A stretch of DNA of 64,000 nucleotides from Streptomyces sp. BR123 (lineage in GTDB: Bacteria > Actinomycetota > Actinomycetes > Streptomycetales > Streptomycetaceae), in assembly GCF_013401435.1 (NCBI RefSeq), contig NZ_JACBGN010000003.1, positions 17,196 through 81,195 on the forward strand, written 5' to 3'. The notes under the pieces were generated by a model, which did not search any database, had not been told where the DNA came from, and worked only from the letters and a program-made list of their open reading frames with translations. Positions 45,141 to 53,446 of this stretch are shown here, piece by piece. Position numbers and translations under genes: made by a program. Within the stretch, counting starts at the first letter, position 1, and each line of letters opens with the position of its first letter.

Positions 45141-45827
45141 GTGCCCGTACCCGTACTCCTCGCCGGCCGCACCGTGCGGCTGGAGCCCCTCGCCCCGCAC
45201 CACGCCGAGGCCTTGGCCATGGCCGGGGCCGAGGATCGTACGACCTACGCCTTCACCCCCGTACCGCACGGGGTGCAGGCGTCCCACGAGTACATCGAAC
45301 GCGCCCTCGCCGATCAGGCGGCGGGCCGGTCGCTCCCGTTCGCCGTGGTGAGAGCCGCGGACGGCCTGGTTGTCGGTTCCACCCGGTTCCTCGAGCTGGA
45401 CTACTGGCAGGGGCCCCTGGTGTGGCCTGCCGTGCCGGGCGTCCCCTTCGGTGATCCGCTCACGGCGATCCCGGATGCCGCCGAGATCGGGAACACCTGG
45501 CTGTCCCCGAGCGCCCAGGGCACGGGGATCAACACGGAGGCGAAGCTGCTCATGCTGCGCCATGCGTTCGAGACCTGGGGTGTGCGGCGGATCTCCCTGC
45601 GCGCGGACGCCCGCAACCTCCGCTCGCGCGCCGCGATGGAGCGTCTCGGGTTCACCCCGGAGGGGGTGCGCCGGGCCCATTCGCGGGGGCTGGACGGCGT
45701 CGTGCGGAGCACTGCCTTCTACTCGGTCCTCGACGAGGAGTGGCCGACCGTCCGGTCGATCATCGAGCTGAGGATCTCGGCCCGGACCCCGCGCAAGCGT
45801 CGGCGCAAGACCCTCGTCCCGGCGTAA
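45141..45827 (+). CDS. GNAT family N-acetyltransferase (RimJ/RimL-type)
   Basis: A 228-aa acetyltransferase. The N-terminal strand (Val-Arg-Leu-Glu-Pro-Leu) and the RimJ/RimL-type pattern are clear: Glu-Ile-Gly-Asn-Thr-Trp-Leu, the acetyl-CoA pyrophosphate loop Ala-Gln-Gly-Thr-Gly-Ile-Asn, and Asn-Leu-Arg-Ser-Arg-Ala-Ala-Met-Glu-Arg-Leu-Gly-Phe. It may acetylate a protein N-terminus or a small amine; the substrate is unknown. GTG 45141 has GAAGG four nt upstream. A basic tail (Lys-Arg-Arg-Arg-Lys) ends the protein. A strong terminator follows. Confidence 0.88.
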   Translation: MPVPVLLAGRTVRLEPLAPHHAEALAMAGAEDRTTYAFTPVPHGVQASHEYIERALADQAAGRSLPFAVVRAADGLVVGSTRFLELDYWQGPLVWPAVPGVPFGDPLTAIPDAAEIGNTWLSPSAQGTGINTEAKLLMLRHAFETWGVRRISLRADARNLRSRAAMERLGFTPEGVRRAHSRGLDGVVRSTAFYSVLDEEWPTVRSIIELRISARTPRKRRRKTLVPA

Positions 45828-45848
45828 CGGTCCTGCATTCGGCCCCAC

Positions 45849-45905
45849 GGCCCCCGCCCCGACCTCTGCCCGGCCTCCGCCGGGGCAGGGTCCGGGGCGG
45901 GGGCC
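45849..45905 (+). terminator. intrinsic terminator after GNAT gene
   Basis: A perfect 13-bp stem GGCCCCCGCCCCG (45849-45861) with CGGGGCGGGGGCC (45893-45905), whose 31-nt loop can form an inner GCCCCGGC-type pairing. The rest of the 319-nt gap to the next gene shows no further feature. Confidence 0.75.
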
Positions 45906-46146
45906 GCTGCCGTCCGGCGGCAGAAGCGGAATCGGAGGCATCGGTTGCCGGGCGCGTGCGGCCCGGCGGGAGCCTCGGCCGGAACCTGCGCGGACCCTCG
46001 TCGGCCCGTCAGGCCTTCGGCAACGAGCGCCCCCAGAGCAACCCAAGAGCTGGAAAAAAACGGAACCGGGGAACACGTAATCTCATCCTTCGAACGGAAG
46101 AGACCGACCCCCCGATGGGGCAGCACCAGCCGGAGAGCAACCGCAC

Positions 46147-47364
46147 ATGTCGTACTCACCCGACGGACAGCACCAGCCGTACCGGTCGGAAGGGCAGTAC
46201 CGTCAGCAGCCCTACGGCACCTCGTACGCACAGCCGTACGAACCCCAGCAGCACCAGCCCCCCTACGGGCCCCCGCAGCCGCACTACGAGGAGCAGGAGT
46301 CCGAGGAGACCCGGCGGCCGCGGCGCGGCCGCCGCTGGCTGATGGCGGGCGTCTCCTTCCTCGCCCTGGCCGGCATAGCCGCCGGCGTGATGTGGCACTT
46401 CGAGATACCCCCGTTCACGGACAAGGGCAAGGACGTCTCCTTCGGGAAGCCCGCGGGCGGCAAGGACGGGGCCGCGGCCAAGCAGAACCCGAACGCCAAG
46501 GCGCTGATGCCGACCGGGCCGAAGGCCGAGTTCAAGAACTCGATGACCCTGAACGACGGCACCCACGTGGCCGTCACCGTGTTGGACGGCAAGAAGTCCG
46601 GCTTCAAGGGCAAGGTCTGGGTGTGGGCGCCCAAGGAGTACGACGACCCGAAGTTCGCCAAGAGCGGCTTCCCGGTCCTGATCGCCCTGCCGGGGGGCGC
46701 CGGCTACCCCAGCAACTACTGGATGGGCACCGACCTGGGCCTCCAGACCAGCATCAGCAAGTGGTACGCCGAGGGCAAGAGCAAGCCGTTCCTGCTGGCC
46801 ATGCCGGTCCTCAACCCGTCCGGTGACGAGAAGGGCATCTACTGGGACGGCTCCGACATCCCCGACCAGCCCAAGATGGGAACCTGGCTGACGGAGGACG
46901 TTCCGGACCTGATGAAGGCGAACTTCCGCACCATCAAGTCCCGTGACGGCTGGGCCTTCATGGGCTCCTCCACCGGCGGCTTCGCGAGCCTGAAGTCGGT
47001 GCTCAAGCACCCGGACAAGTTCAAGGCCGCCATCTGCTCCGGCCCGGACGTGGTGCCCGACTCCCCGCTGTGGAAGGGCCACGAGAAGGAGAAGTCCGAG
47101 AACGACCCGGGCACGCTGGCGAAGGCCCTGATCGACAGGAAGGGCCCCGAGGTCTACCTCGCCTTCCAGGTCGGCGACAACGAGAACAACAAGAAGACCC
47201 TGCCCGACGTGCAGAAGTGGATCGCCACCTACGGCAAGGGGCCCGTCCACACCAGCATGAGGGTCATCCCGAACGGCCAGCACAACGCCAAGACCTACGT
47301 ACCCGGCATGGGCGAGGGCCCGATCCAGTTCATCAGCAAGGTCATGGAAGGCCCTGTGGAGTAA
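46147..47364 (+). CDS. membrane-anchored alpha/beta hydrolase (esterase family)
   Basis: A 405-aa protein. A cytoplasmic N-terminal ~60 residues rich in Gln/Pro/Tyr/His (Ser-Tyr-Ala-Gln-Pro-Tyr repeats) lead to a basic patch and a transmembrane helix (~64-82). The extracytoplasmic domain resembles the esterase D/mycolyltransferase-like fold: Val-Leu-Ile-Ala-Leu-Pro-Gly-Gly for the oxyanion loop, nucleophile Ser275 in Gly-Ser-Ser-Thr-Gly, a probable Asp in Gln-Val-Gly-Asp-Asn and terminal His in Asn-Gly-Gln-His-Asn. A GGAGAG precedes the ATG. The 3' end overlaps the convergent carboxylesterase gene by 23 nt. Substrate unknown. Confidence 0.85.
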   Translation: MSYSPDGQHQPYRSEGQYRQQPYGTSYAQPYEPQQHQPPYGPPQPHYEEQESEETRRPRRGRRWLMAGVSFLALAGIAAGVMWHFEIPPFTDKGKDVSFGKPAGGKDGAAAKQNPNAKALMPTGPKAEFKNSMTLNDGTHVAVTVLDGKKSGFKGKVWVWAPKEYDDPKFAKSGFPVLIALPGGAGYPSNYWMGTDLGLQTSISKWYAEGKSKPFLLAMPVLNPSGDEKGIYWDGSDIPDQPKMGTWLTEDVPDLMKANFRTIKSRDGWAFMGSSTGGFASLKSVLKHPDKFKAAICSGPDVVPDSPLWKGHEKEKSENDPGTLAKALIDRKGPEVYLAFQVGDNENNKKTLPDVQKWIATYGKGPVHTSMRVIPNGQHNAKTYVPGMGEGPIQFISKVMEGPVE

Positions 47365-48820
47365 CCGCCGGCACGGACTCCTCCGTCTCCCCGCTCCGCG
47401 GCCCGTCGAACACCATCGGCGGGCCGCCGCCGTCCCAGGCCGCCCATCCGGGGCTGCCGGACACGGCGAACCGCACCCAGGCCGCGTGCATCACGTCGGC
47501 CAGCTCCTGCGGGGCGCCCGGCCCGGCCAGGTGTCCCCCCGCCGGCACGGCGAGGGTGTCGAAGACGAAGCCCAGCTCCAGCGCGTGGCAGGCGCCCAGC
47601 CCCGGAATGCCGGACGGCCAGGCGAACTCGTACAGGAAGCTCGGGGCCGCCGCCGGGTCCGCGGCGCGCGCCCCGGCGAGCCGGCGCAGCGGGTCCCGCA
47701 GCAGCCGGTCCGTGAGCAGGTGGCCCGCGATCTCGGCCGGGCTCGCCGCGGGCAGCGCCTCGCGCAGGGCCTGCACGGCGGCGCGGTCCTTGCCGCTGCG
47801 GGCCCGGGCCAGGGCCACGGCGAGCGGGCCGAGCCGGTCCAGCAGCCGCATGGCGCCGGTCGGGGCGAGCCAGAGCCGGTACTCCTCGCTCGTCCAGCCG
47901 AGCAGCAGCGGCACGCCGGCGGACCGCACCGCGGCCTCCCTCAGCGGGTCGCCGGGCAGCGTGTCCGGGTCGGTGACCAGCCCGAAGGCGGGCCCGGCGG
48001 CGAGGGGACTCGAACGGCGCGAGGCGGCACCCTGGGCGGCGACCAGGTCCGCCGTCGGGACCGCGGCGAAGGCCGCTGCGGTCGCGGGCACCTTCAGCAG
48101 GGCGGCCATCCGCCGGACCATGGCGCGCACCCGGTCGCGCGGCAGCGCCTCGGGAGCGCCGCTCTGCAGGGCGGCCTGCGCGAACAGCCCGGCGGCCCGC
48201 GGAGCGGCGAGCAGGGCGCCGACGCTGATCGCGCCGGCGGACTCGCCGAAGACCGTGACGCGGCCGGGGTCCCCGTCGAAGGCCCCGATGTTCTCCTGCA
48301 CCCAGGTCAGGGCGGCGATCTGGTCGAGCAGCCCCCGGTTGGCGGGAGCGTCGGGGAACAGGCCGTACCCGAGGGCTCCCAGCCGGTAGTTGGCCGAGAC
48401 GAGGACCACCCCGTCGCGGGCGAAGGCGGAGCCGTCGTAGAGGGGGACCGCCGAGGAGCCGCGGGTGAGCGCCCCTCCGTGGAGCCACACCATGACCGGG
48501 AGCCGCGCCGCGGGGTCCGGGGCCGGGGTCCAGACGTTGAGGTTGAGGCAGTCGTCGCCGGGGATGTCCGGGTCGGCCAGCAGGGCGGCGAACCGCGGCG
48601 GGTAGGGCGGCTTGGGGGCGGTGGGCCCGTACGCGCCGGCGTCGCGCACGCCCTCCCAGGCTTCCGGTGGCCGGGGGGCGGCGAACCGCAGGGGTCCGAC
48701 GGGCGGGGCGGCGTACGGGATGCCGCGGAAGACGGCGATCCTGCCGGGTCCCGTCCTGCCCTCGACCACACCGTGCCGGGTCTTCGCCCGGGGCCGGCCG
48801 TCGACGCCCGCTGTGTTCAT
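47342..48820 (-). CDS. type B carboxylesterase
   Basis: A 492-aa carboxylesterase/para-nitrobenzyl esterase family enzyme. It has Phe-Arg-Gly-Ile-Pro-Tyr-Ala near the N-terminus, Glu/Asp-Asp-Cys-Leu-Asn-Leu-Asn-Val-Trp, the oxyanion His-Gly-Gly-Ala, nucleophile Ser194 (Gly-Glu-Ser-Ala-Gly-Ala), acid in Trp-Thr-Ser-Glu-Glu-Tyr and catalytic His in Ala-Cys-His-Ala-Leu-Glu. No signal peptide, so cytoplasmic. ATG 48820 follows GGAGG. It is convergent with, and overlaps, the membrane-anchored hydrolase gene by 23 nt. Confidence 0.93.
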   Translation of the reverse strand: MNTAGVDGRPRAKTRHGVVEGRTGPGRIAVFRGIPYAAPPVGPLRFAAPRPPEAWEGVRDAGAYGPTAPKPPYPPRFAALLADPDIPGDDCLNLNVWTPAPDPAARLPVMVWLHGGALTRGSSAVPLYDGSAFARDGVVLVSANYRLGALGYGLFPDAPANRGLLDQIAALTWVQENIGAFDGDPGRVTVFGESAGAISVGALLAAPRAAGLFAQAALQSGAPEALPRDRVRAMVRRMAALLKVPATAAAFAAVPTADLVAAQGAASRRSSPLAAGPAFGLVTDPDTLPGDPLREAAVRSAGVPLLLGWTSEEYRLWLAPTGAMRLLDRLGPLAVALARARSGKDRAAVQALREALPAASPAEIAGHLLTDRLLRDPLRRLAGARAADPAAAPSFLYEFAWPSGIPGLGACHALELGFVFDTLAVPAGGHLAGPGAPQELADVMHAAWVRFAVSGSPGWAAWDGGGPPMVFDGPRSGETEESVPAVTPQGLP

Positions 48821-48960
48821 CGCGTCCTCCGTGGAACCGCTGCGTCCGGCGCGTCCGGCGCGGTCTTCCAGTGTGCCGTCAAAACGCCGGACGCGTTTCG
48901 TACAGGCGCCCCACGGGTGACAGGGCGTGCCCGGCCCGCGGGCGCCCGGGTTGGACCGGC

Positions 48961-49317
48961 ATGCCATTCACACGCATCCCCCGTACCCTGCGGGTCCGCT
49001 CCCTCGCCCTGACCGGCGCAGTGCCCCTGTTCCTGCTCGCGGCCGCCGGCACCGCCCAGGCGGGCCCCGGCGACTTCCAGTACGTCGACGAGCGCGACCG
49101 GATCGACCGGGTGCGCACGCCGGAGGGCTGCCGGGAGGCCCGGGGCGGCGGCGCCCGCGGGGTGGTCAACGACACGCCCGCAACCGCCACGCTCTACGCG
49201 GAGCCGGGCTGCACGGGCAGGACGGTCGCGGTGCTCCGGCCCGGTGCGGGCGGCCAGATCACCCCCCGGTTCGCGTCCGTCCGGTTCGAGATCACCACGA
49301 CGGCCCAGCGGCCGTGA
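48961..49317 (+). CDS. small secreted protein
   Basis: A 118-aa protein with a clear signal peptide (basic n-region, Leu/Ala core, Ala-Gln-Ala near residue 34) and a mature domain of ~84 residues with two cysteines, Cys57 and Cys84. Between them, Gly-Val-Val-Asn-Asp-Thr-Pro and Ala-Thr-Leu-Tyr resemble small extracellular beta-rich (crystallin-like or inhibitor-like) folds. Not confidently assigned to a family. It lies upstream of the chaplin gene on the same strand with a 77-nt gap. Confidence 0.65.
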   Translation: MPFTRIPRTLRVRSLALTGAVPLFLLAAAGTAQAGPGDFQYVDERDRIDRVRTPEGCREARGGGARGVVNDTPATATLYAEPGCTGRTVAVLRPGAGGQITPRFASVRFEITTTAQRP

Positions 49318-49394
49318 CCCCCGGGCTCCCGCCGCGTTGTATGCCATGTCAAACGCCGCAGATCCTGCGGCGCCCATCTCAGGAGGAGTTCTTG

Positions 49395-49673
49395 ATGTCG
49401 CGTATCGCGAAGGCAGTCGCCGTCACCGCTGCCGCCGGTAGCGCCCTGGCCGCCGGTGCAGGCCTGGCCGTCGCCGATGCCGGAGCGGACGCTGCGGCGA
49501 TCGGCTCGCCCGGTGTCCTGTCGGGCAACGTCTTCCAGGTTCCGGTGCACGTCCCGGTCAACCTGTGCGGCAACACCGTGGACGTGGGCGGCCTGCTGAA
49601 CCCCGCGTTCGGCAACACCTGCATCAACACGTCTGGGGACGCCGAGCACCACACCGACGGCTACGGCGGCTGA
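49395..49673 (+). CDS. short chaplin
   Basis: A 92-aa hydrophobic cell-surface protein. After a signal peptide (cleavage near Ala-Asp-Ala ~29) a single chaplin domain is present: Gly-Ser-Pro-Gly-Val-Leu-Ser-Gly-Asn, Val-Pro-Val-His-Val-Pro-Val-Asn-Leu-Cys58-Gly-Asn, Pro-Ala-Phe-Gly-Asn-Thr-Cys76. The two cysteines and amyloid-prone pattern identify a short chaplin that assembles on aerial hyphae and spores. The C-terminus carries an unusual Glu-His-His-Thr-Asp-Gly-Tyr tail. A strong AGGAGGAG ribosome binding site precedes ATG 49395, and a terminator follows. Confidence 0.93.
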   Translation: MSRIAKAVAVTAAAGSALAAGAGLAVADAGADAAAIGSPGVLSGNVFQVPVHVPVNLCGNTVDVGGLLNPAFGNTCINTSGDAEHHTDGYGG

Positions 49674-49701
49674 CCGGCCACTGCCCCGGCTGAACGCCGC
49701 C

Positions 49702-49731
49702 AAGGGCCCCCGCCGCCAGGCGGGGGCCCTT
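49702..49731. terminator. bidirectional intrinsic terminator
   Basis: AAGGGCCCCCGC (49702-49713) and GCGGGGGCCCTT (49720-49731) form a perfect 12-bp stem with a 6-nt loop. It separates the chaplin gene from the convergent second tyrosinase. Confidence 0.85.
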
Positions 49732-49793
49732 CCGCATGCCCACCCGCTGCGCGGGCCGTGGGCATGCCGGCGACTGCCGGCGACTGCCGGCGG

Positions 49794-50657
49794 TCACTCG
49801 TAGCGGTAGAGGCCCCGGTGGCCGAGCATCTCGCGCGGGCTGACGTTCCACGGCGGCATCGGCTCGTCCAGGGAGATCACCCGGCCGCGCTGGAGATCGC
49901 CGGCCTTCAGGGGGGCGGCGGGCAGGTAGCCGGAGCCGGGGTGCTGCTGCTGCCAGCGGTCCCACAGCAGGTCGACGAAGGCGTGGTGCAGCCAGAAGGC
50001 CGGGTCGTTGGGGGCCGTGCCGCCGGTCATGTGGCCGCCGATCCACTGGTGCACCTTGTTGTGGTTGCGCCAGCGCTCGCTTTTCGGGGCGGCCCAGCCC
50101 TCCAGTTTGTTGCGGAACCCGCCGTCGCGCGCCGTCGAGTTCCAGGGTGCGGTGTCGTACACCGGGTCGTCGAGCGCCCACTGCAGCTCGGCGCGGCCGG
50201 GCAGGGTGATGGGGTTCTGCGGCCGGCCCAGGTTGCGGGTGAGGAAGCGGGCCTCCGAGACGCCGACCGTGATCTCCCAGTTGCCCCGCCCGTGGGCGAA
50301 GGGGCCGGTCATGACCTGGCGGTCGCCCTCCCGACCGGTGCCGCCGAGGAAATCCTCGGCCCACAGCGAGGAGGCCGGGCTGCTGTCCGTGGTCCAGTCC
50401 CAGTACGGGATGCTCACGCCCGGGTCTACCCCCCGGAGCAGCCGCTCGAACTCCAGCAGGTAGCGCCGGTGCCACGGGAAGAACGAGGGGGACATGTGCC
50501 CCACCCGCAGCTTGCTTTCCCGGTCGGGCACGAAGTACCGGTCGTGCGTGCGCACCAGGTCGTCGTACGCGCCGGTGCGCTTGATCTCCAGGACTGCGGC
50601 CGTGAACCGCTTCTTCTGGGCACTGGTCAGGTTGCGCTGGTTCTGCCGGGTGTACAC
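49794..50657 (-). CDS. melD2: second tyrosinase (MelD2-like)
   Basis: A 287-aa type-3 copper protein homologous to MelC2. CuA ligands His38, His54 and His63 (Thr-His-Asp; Gly-His-Met-Ser; Pro-Trp-His-Arg-Arg) and CuB ligands His199, His203 and His225 (Asn-His-Asn-Lys-Val-His; Leu-His-His-Ala) are all present, with a 9-residue insertion between the sites relative to MelC2. GTG 50657 is preceded by GGAGGAG. It lies 24 nt downstream of a MelC1-like cofactor gene. It may oxidise different phenols; the product need not be melanin. Confidence 0.92.
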   Translation of the reverse strand: MYTRQNQRNLTSAQKKRFTAAVLEIKRTGAYDDLVRTHDRYFVPDRESKLRVGHMSPSFFPWHRRYLLEFERLLRGVDPGVSIPYWDWTTDSSPASSLWAEDFLGGTGREGDRQVMTGPFAHGRGNWEITVGVSEARFLTRNLGRPQNPITLPGRAELQWALDDPVYDTAPWNSTARDGGFRNKLEGWAAPKSERWRNHNKVHQWIGGHMTGGTAPNDPAFWLHHAFVDLLWDRWQQQHPGSGYLPAAPLKAGDLQRGRVISLDEPMPPWNVSPREMLGHRGLYRYE

Positions 50658-50681
50658 GGGGAGCTCCTCCCGATCCGTGCG

Positions 50682-51053
50682 TCAGCCGTGCTGCGGGGCG
50701 GCGAGGGCCAGCTGGGTGGTGCCGAGTTCGTCGACGGCCGCGCGGGCGAGCTCCAGCGGGGTCGCGAAGGACTGGAAGTGGTTGATCCCGCTGAGGTAGC
50801 TGCCGTCGGCGCGGCGCATCACGTGCAGCGGGCGGCCGTCGATGCTGACCCCGGTCTCGGTCACCGCGATGTGCCGGCCGCGGTACGTCTCCGTCTCCTC
50901 GGCCAGCGGGGCCGGGGTGAGGGTCTGCCGGGGCCGGCGGGCGCGCAGGACGGGGGCCAGGGCCGCGGCGGTGCCGGCGAGCACCGCCGCGGTGAAGACC
51001 GTGCGCAGGACCGCGCGGCGGGTCGGTCGTGCCCAGGCGTGTGCGGCGTGCAT
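50682..51053 (-). CDS. melD1: tyrosinase cofactor, second copy (MelD1-like)
   Basis: A 123-aa helper protein paralogous to MelC1. The N-terminus has a Tat-like Thr-Arg-Arg-Ala-Val-Leu-Arg followed by a hydrophobic helix. The conserved Ser-Ile-Asp-Gly-Arg-Pro-Leu-His-Val-Met and Gly-Ile-Asn-His-Phe-Gln-Ser-Phe motifs are intact. It lacks the His-rich copper-loading insert of the first copy. It is directly upstream of, and presumably cotranscribed with, the second tyrosinase gene. Confidence 0.9.
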   Translation of the reverse strand: MHAAHAWARPTRRAVLRTVFTAAVLAGTAAALAPVLRARRPRQTLTPAPLAEETETYRGRHIAVTETGVSIDGRPLHVMRRADGSYLSGINHFQSFATPLELARAAVDELGTTQLALAAPQHG

Positions 51054-51143
51054 ACGTTCTCTCCCTCGCTCGGTGGTTCGCGCTACGGGGTCTAACGCGA
51101 CGCGGCGGGGGAGGTCACCTGGGCTGCCCGGGGGACCTGCGGC

Positions 51144-52262
51144 CTACGGGGCGGGGAGTTCCGTGAAGTCCGCGACGAGGCCGTGGTGGTGGCCTGCCGT
51201 GCCGAGGGCCAGGGCGTCGGCCTTGGCCCGCTTGAGGTAGACGTGGGCCGGGTGCTCCCACGTCATGCCGATGCCACCGTGCAGCTGGACGCACTCCTCG
51301 GCGGCGCGTACCGCGACGCCGGAGCAGTGGGCCTGGGCGACGGCCACGGTGAGCGGCGCGTCAGGGGAGGCGGTGGCGAGGGCGTCGGCGGCCGCCCGGG
51401 CCGCCGCGCGGGCGGAGGTGACGTCCAGCCAGAGCCGGGCGAGGCGGTGCTTGAGGGCCTGGAAGGAGCCGAGGGGCCGGTTGAACTGGTGCCGGATCTT
51501 CAGGTGGGCCACGGTCTGCATCAGGCACCATTCGGCGATCCCGACCTGCTCCGAGGCGAGCAGGCCCGCCCCGGACAGCAGGGCCCCGGCCACGGCCGCG
51601 CGGGCCGTCCCCGGATCGGCGAGCAGGGTGCCGGGCGCCCCGTCCAGGGTGAGGTGGGCCGGCGGCCTGGTCAGGTCCAGTGGGACCTGCGGCACGAGCG
51701 AGACGGCGGCCGCCTCGACCGCGTACAGCCCGGTGTCGGCGAGGACCAGCAGCACGTCGGCGGCGGCCGCGTCCGCCACCGTCGTCGCCCGCCCGGTCAG
51801 GATCCCGCCCCCGGTGTCCCGTACGGGGGCCGGCAGGGGCGCGCCCGGGCCGAGGGTCAGCGGCAGTGCCGGTACGCAGACCCGCCGGCCGGCGGCGAGT
51901 TCGCGCAGCAGCGGCAGAGCCGCGGCCGGGTCGCAGCCCAGCAGGATCTCCGTCGCGAGGACCGCGCTGGTCAGGTACGGGGCGGGGGCCACGGCTCGGC
52001 CGAGTTCCTCCAGGACGACGGCGGCCTCGCGGTGGCCGGCGCCCTGGCCGCCGAGCTTCTCGGGGACGAGGAGCCCTGCCGTGCCGATCTCCGCGGCGAG
52101 GGTGTGCCACAGGGCGGGGTCGTGGGGGTGGCCGGTCTCGATGCGGGCGAGCAGCCCGGCGGGGGTGCAGCGGTCGGCGAGCAAGGACCGTACGGCGGCG
52201 CGGAGGGCGTCCTCGGTGTCGGAGTAGAGCAGGTCGAGCCCTGCCGCGGGGAAGGTCGTCAT
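51144..52262 (-). CDS. acyl-CoA dehydrogenase (FadE-type), subunit 2
   Basis: A 372-aa flavoprotein-like acyl-CoA dehydrogenase. The N-terminal helical domain (Asp-Thr-Glu-Asp-Ala-Leu-Arg; Pro-Glu-Lys-Leu-Gly-Gly-Gln-Gly) leads to a reduced middle domain, and the C-terminal domain has Arg-His-Gln-Phe-Asn-Arg-Pro-Leu-Gly-Ser-Phe-Gln and Gln-Leu-His-Gly-Gly-Ile-Gly-Met-Thr-Trp-Glu-His. ATG 52262 overlaps the stop of the upstream paralog (ATGA). Adjacent unequal FadE pairs in actinobacteria often form heterotetramers on sterol or branched acyl-CoA side chains; this is inferred, not shown. Confidence 0.9.
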   Translation of the reverse strand: MTTFPAAGLDLLYSDTEDALRAAVRSLLADRCTPAGLLARIETGHPHDPALWHTLAAEIGTAGLLVPEKLGGQGAGHREAAVVLEELGRAVAPAPYLTSAVLATEILLGCDPAAALPLLRELAAGRRVCVPALPLTLGPGAPLPAPVRDTGGGILTGRATTVADAAAADVLLVLADTGLYAVEAAAVSLVPQVPLDLTRPPAHLTLDGAPGTLLADPGTARAAVAGALLSGAGLLASEQVGIAEWCLMQTVAHLKIRHQFNRPLGSFQALKHRLARLWLDVTSARAAARAAADALATASPDAPLTVAVAQAHCSGVAVRAAEECVQLHGGIGMTWEHPAHVYLKRAKADALALGTAGHHHGLVADFTELPAP

Positions 52263-53446
52263 CGGGAGAGGTCCTTCCAGGGGAGGTCCTTGTCGTCGCG
52301 CGGCTCGGCGGGCAGTCCGAGGACGCGTTCGGCGATGATGTTGAGGAGGATCTCGCTGGTGCCGCCCTCGATGCTGTTGCCCTTGGCGCGCAGGTAGCGG
52401 TATCCGGCGTCGCGGCCGGTGAAGTCGACGGTCTCGGGCCGGCGCATCGTCCAGTCCTCGTACACCAGGCCGTCCTCGCCGAGGAGTTCCACCTCCAGGC
52501 CGCTGATCTCCTGGTTGAGCCGGGCGAAGGTGTACTTCATGCCGGATCCCTCGGGTCCGGGCCGGCCTGCGGCCAGCTGCTGGCGCAGCCGCTCGCCGGT
52601 GAGCCGGGCGACCTCGGCCTCGACCCACAGCTGCAGCAGGCGCTGGTGGAGGGCGTGGGTGCGCAGGGCGGGCCGTTCGCGCCAGGCGGCGGCGACGGGG
52701 GCGATCATGCCGCCCTCGCGGGGGAGCCGCATGCCGCCGATGGAGACCCGCTCGTTCATCAGGGTGGTGCGGGCGACCTCCCAGCCCTGGCCGACGGCGC
52801 CGAGCCGGTGGGAGTCCGGGATGCGGACGCCGGTGAGGAAGACCTCGTTGAACTCGGCCTCGCCGGTGATCTGGCGCAGCGGCCGGACCTCGACGCCGGG
52901 GTGGTGCATGTCGCACAGGAAGTAGGTGGTGCCCCGGTGCTTGGGCAGGTCCGGGTCGGTGCGGGCGATCAGGATGGCCCAGCGGGCGGTGTGGGCGCTG
53001 GAGGTCCACACCTTCTGGCCGTCCACCACCCATTCACCCGCGGCCTCGTCGAGGACGGCCCGGGTGCCGAGGGCGGCGAGGTCGGAGCCGGCGCCGGGCT
53101 CGCTGAAGAGCTGGCACCAGACCTCCTCGCCGGCCCACAGCGGGCGCAGGAAGCGCTCCTTCTGCTCGTCGGTGCCGTACGCCAGGATCGTCGGGGCGGC
53201 CATGCCGAGGCCGATGCCGATGCGGCGCGGGTCGTTGTCGGGGGCTCCGGCGGCTTCCAGCGCGGCGTCGACGGCGGCCTGGAGGGTGCGGGGCGCGCCG
53301 AGTCCGCCGAGTCCTTCGGGGTAGTGGACCCAGGCGAGGCCTGCGTCGAAGCGGGCCCGCAGGAAGGCGGTGCGGTCGGTGGTGGCGGGCGGGTGCGCGG
53401 CGAGCAGCTCCCGGACCCGCCGGGCGAGTTCCTCGGCGGTGGTCAC
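52259..53446 (-). CDS. acyl-CoA dehydrogenase (FadE-type), subunit 1
   Basis: A 395-aa acyl-CoA dehydrogenase with FAD/substrate motifs Gln-Leu-Phe-Ser-Glu-Pro-Gly-Ala-Gly-Ser-Asp and Gly-Gln-Lys-Val-Trp-Thr-Ser, the middle-domain Trp-Ala-Ile-Leu-Ile-Ala-Arg-Thr-Asp, and C-terminal Ser-Ile-Glu-Gly-Gly-Thr-Ser-Glu-Ile. GTG 53446 overlaps the quinone reductase TGA (GTGA), and its own stop overlaps the next FadE, so the three genes are translated as a coupled unit. It likely introduces the alpha,beta double bond in an acyl-CoA, as part of a heteromer with its neighbour. Confidence 0.92.
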   Translation of the reverse strand: MTTAEELARRVRELLAAHPPATTDRTAFLRARFDAGLAWVHYPEGLGGLGAPRTLQAAVDAALEAAGAPDNDPRRIGIGLGMAAPTILAYGTDEQKERFLRPLWAGEEVWCQLFSEPGAGSDLAALGTRAVLDEAAGEWVVDGQKVWTSSAHTARWAILIARTDPDLPKHRGTTYFLCDMHHPGVEVRPLRQITGEAEFNEVFLTGVRIPDSHRLGAVGQGWEVARTTLMNERVSIGGMRLPREGGMIAPVAAAWRERPALRTHALHQRLLQLWVEAEVARLTGERLRQQLAAGRPGPEGSGMKYTFARLNQEISGLEVELLGEDGLVYEDWTMRRPETVDFTGRDAGYRYLRAKGNSIEGGTSEILLNIIAERVLGLPAEPRDDKDLPWKDLSR

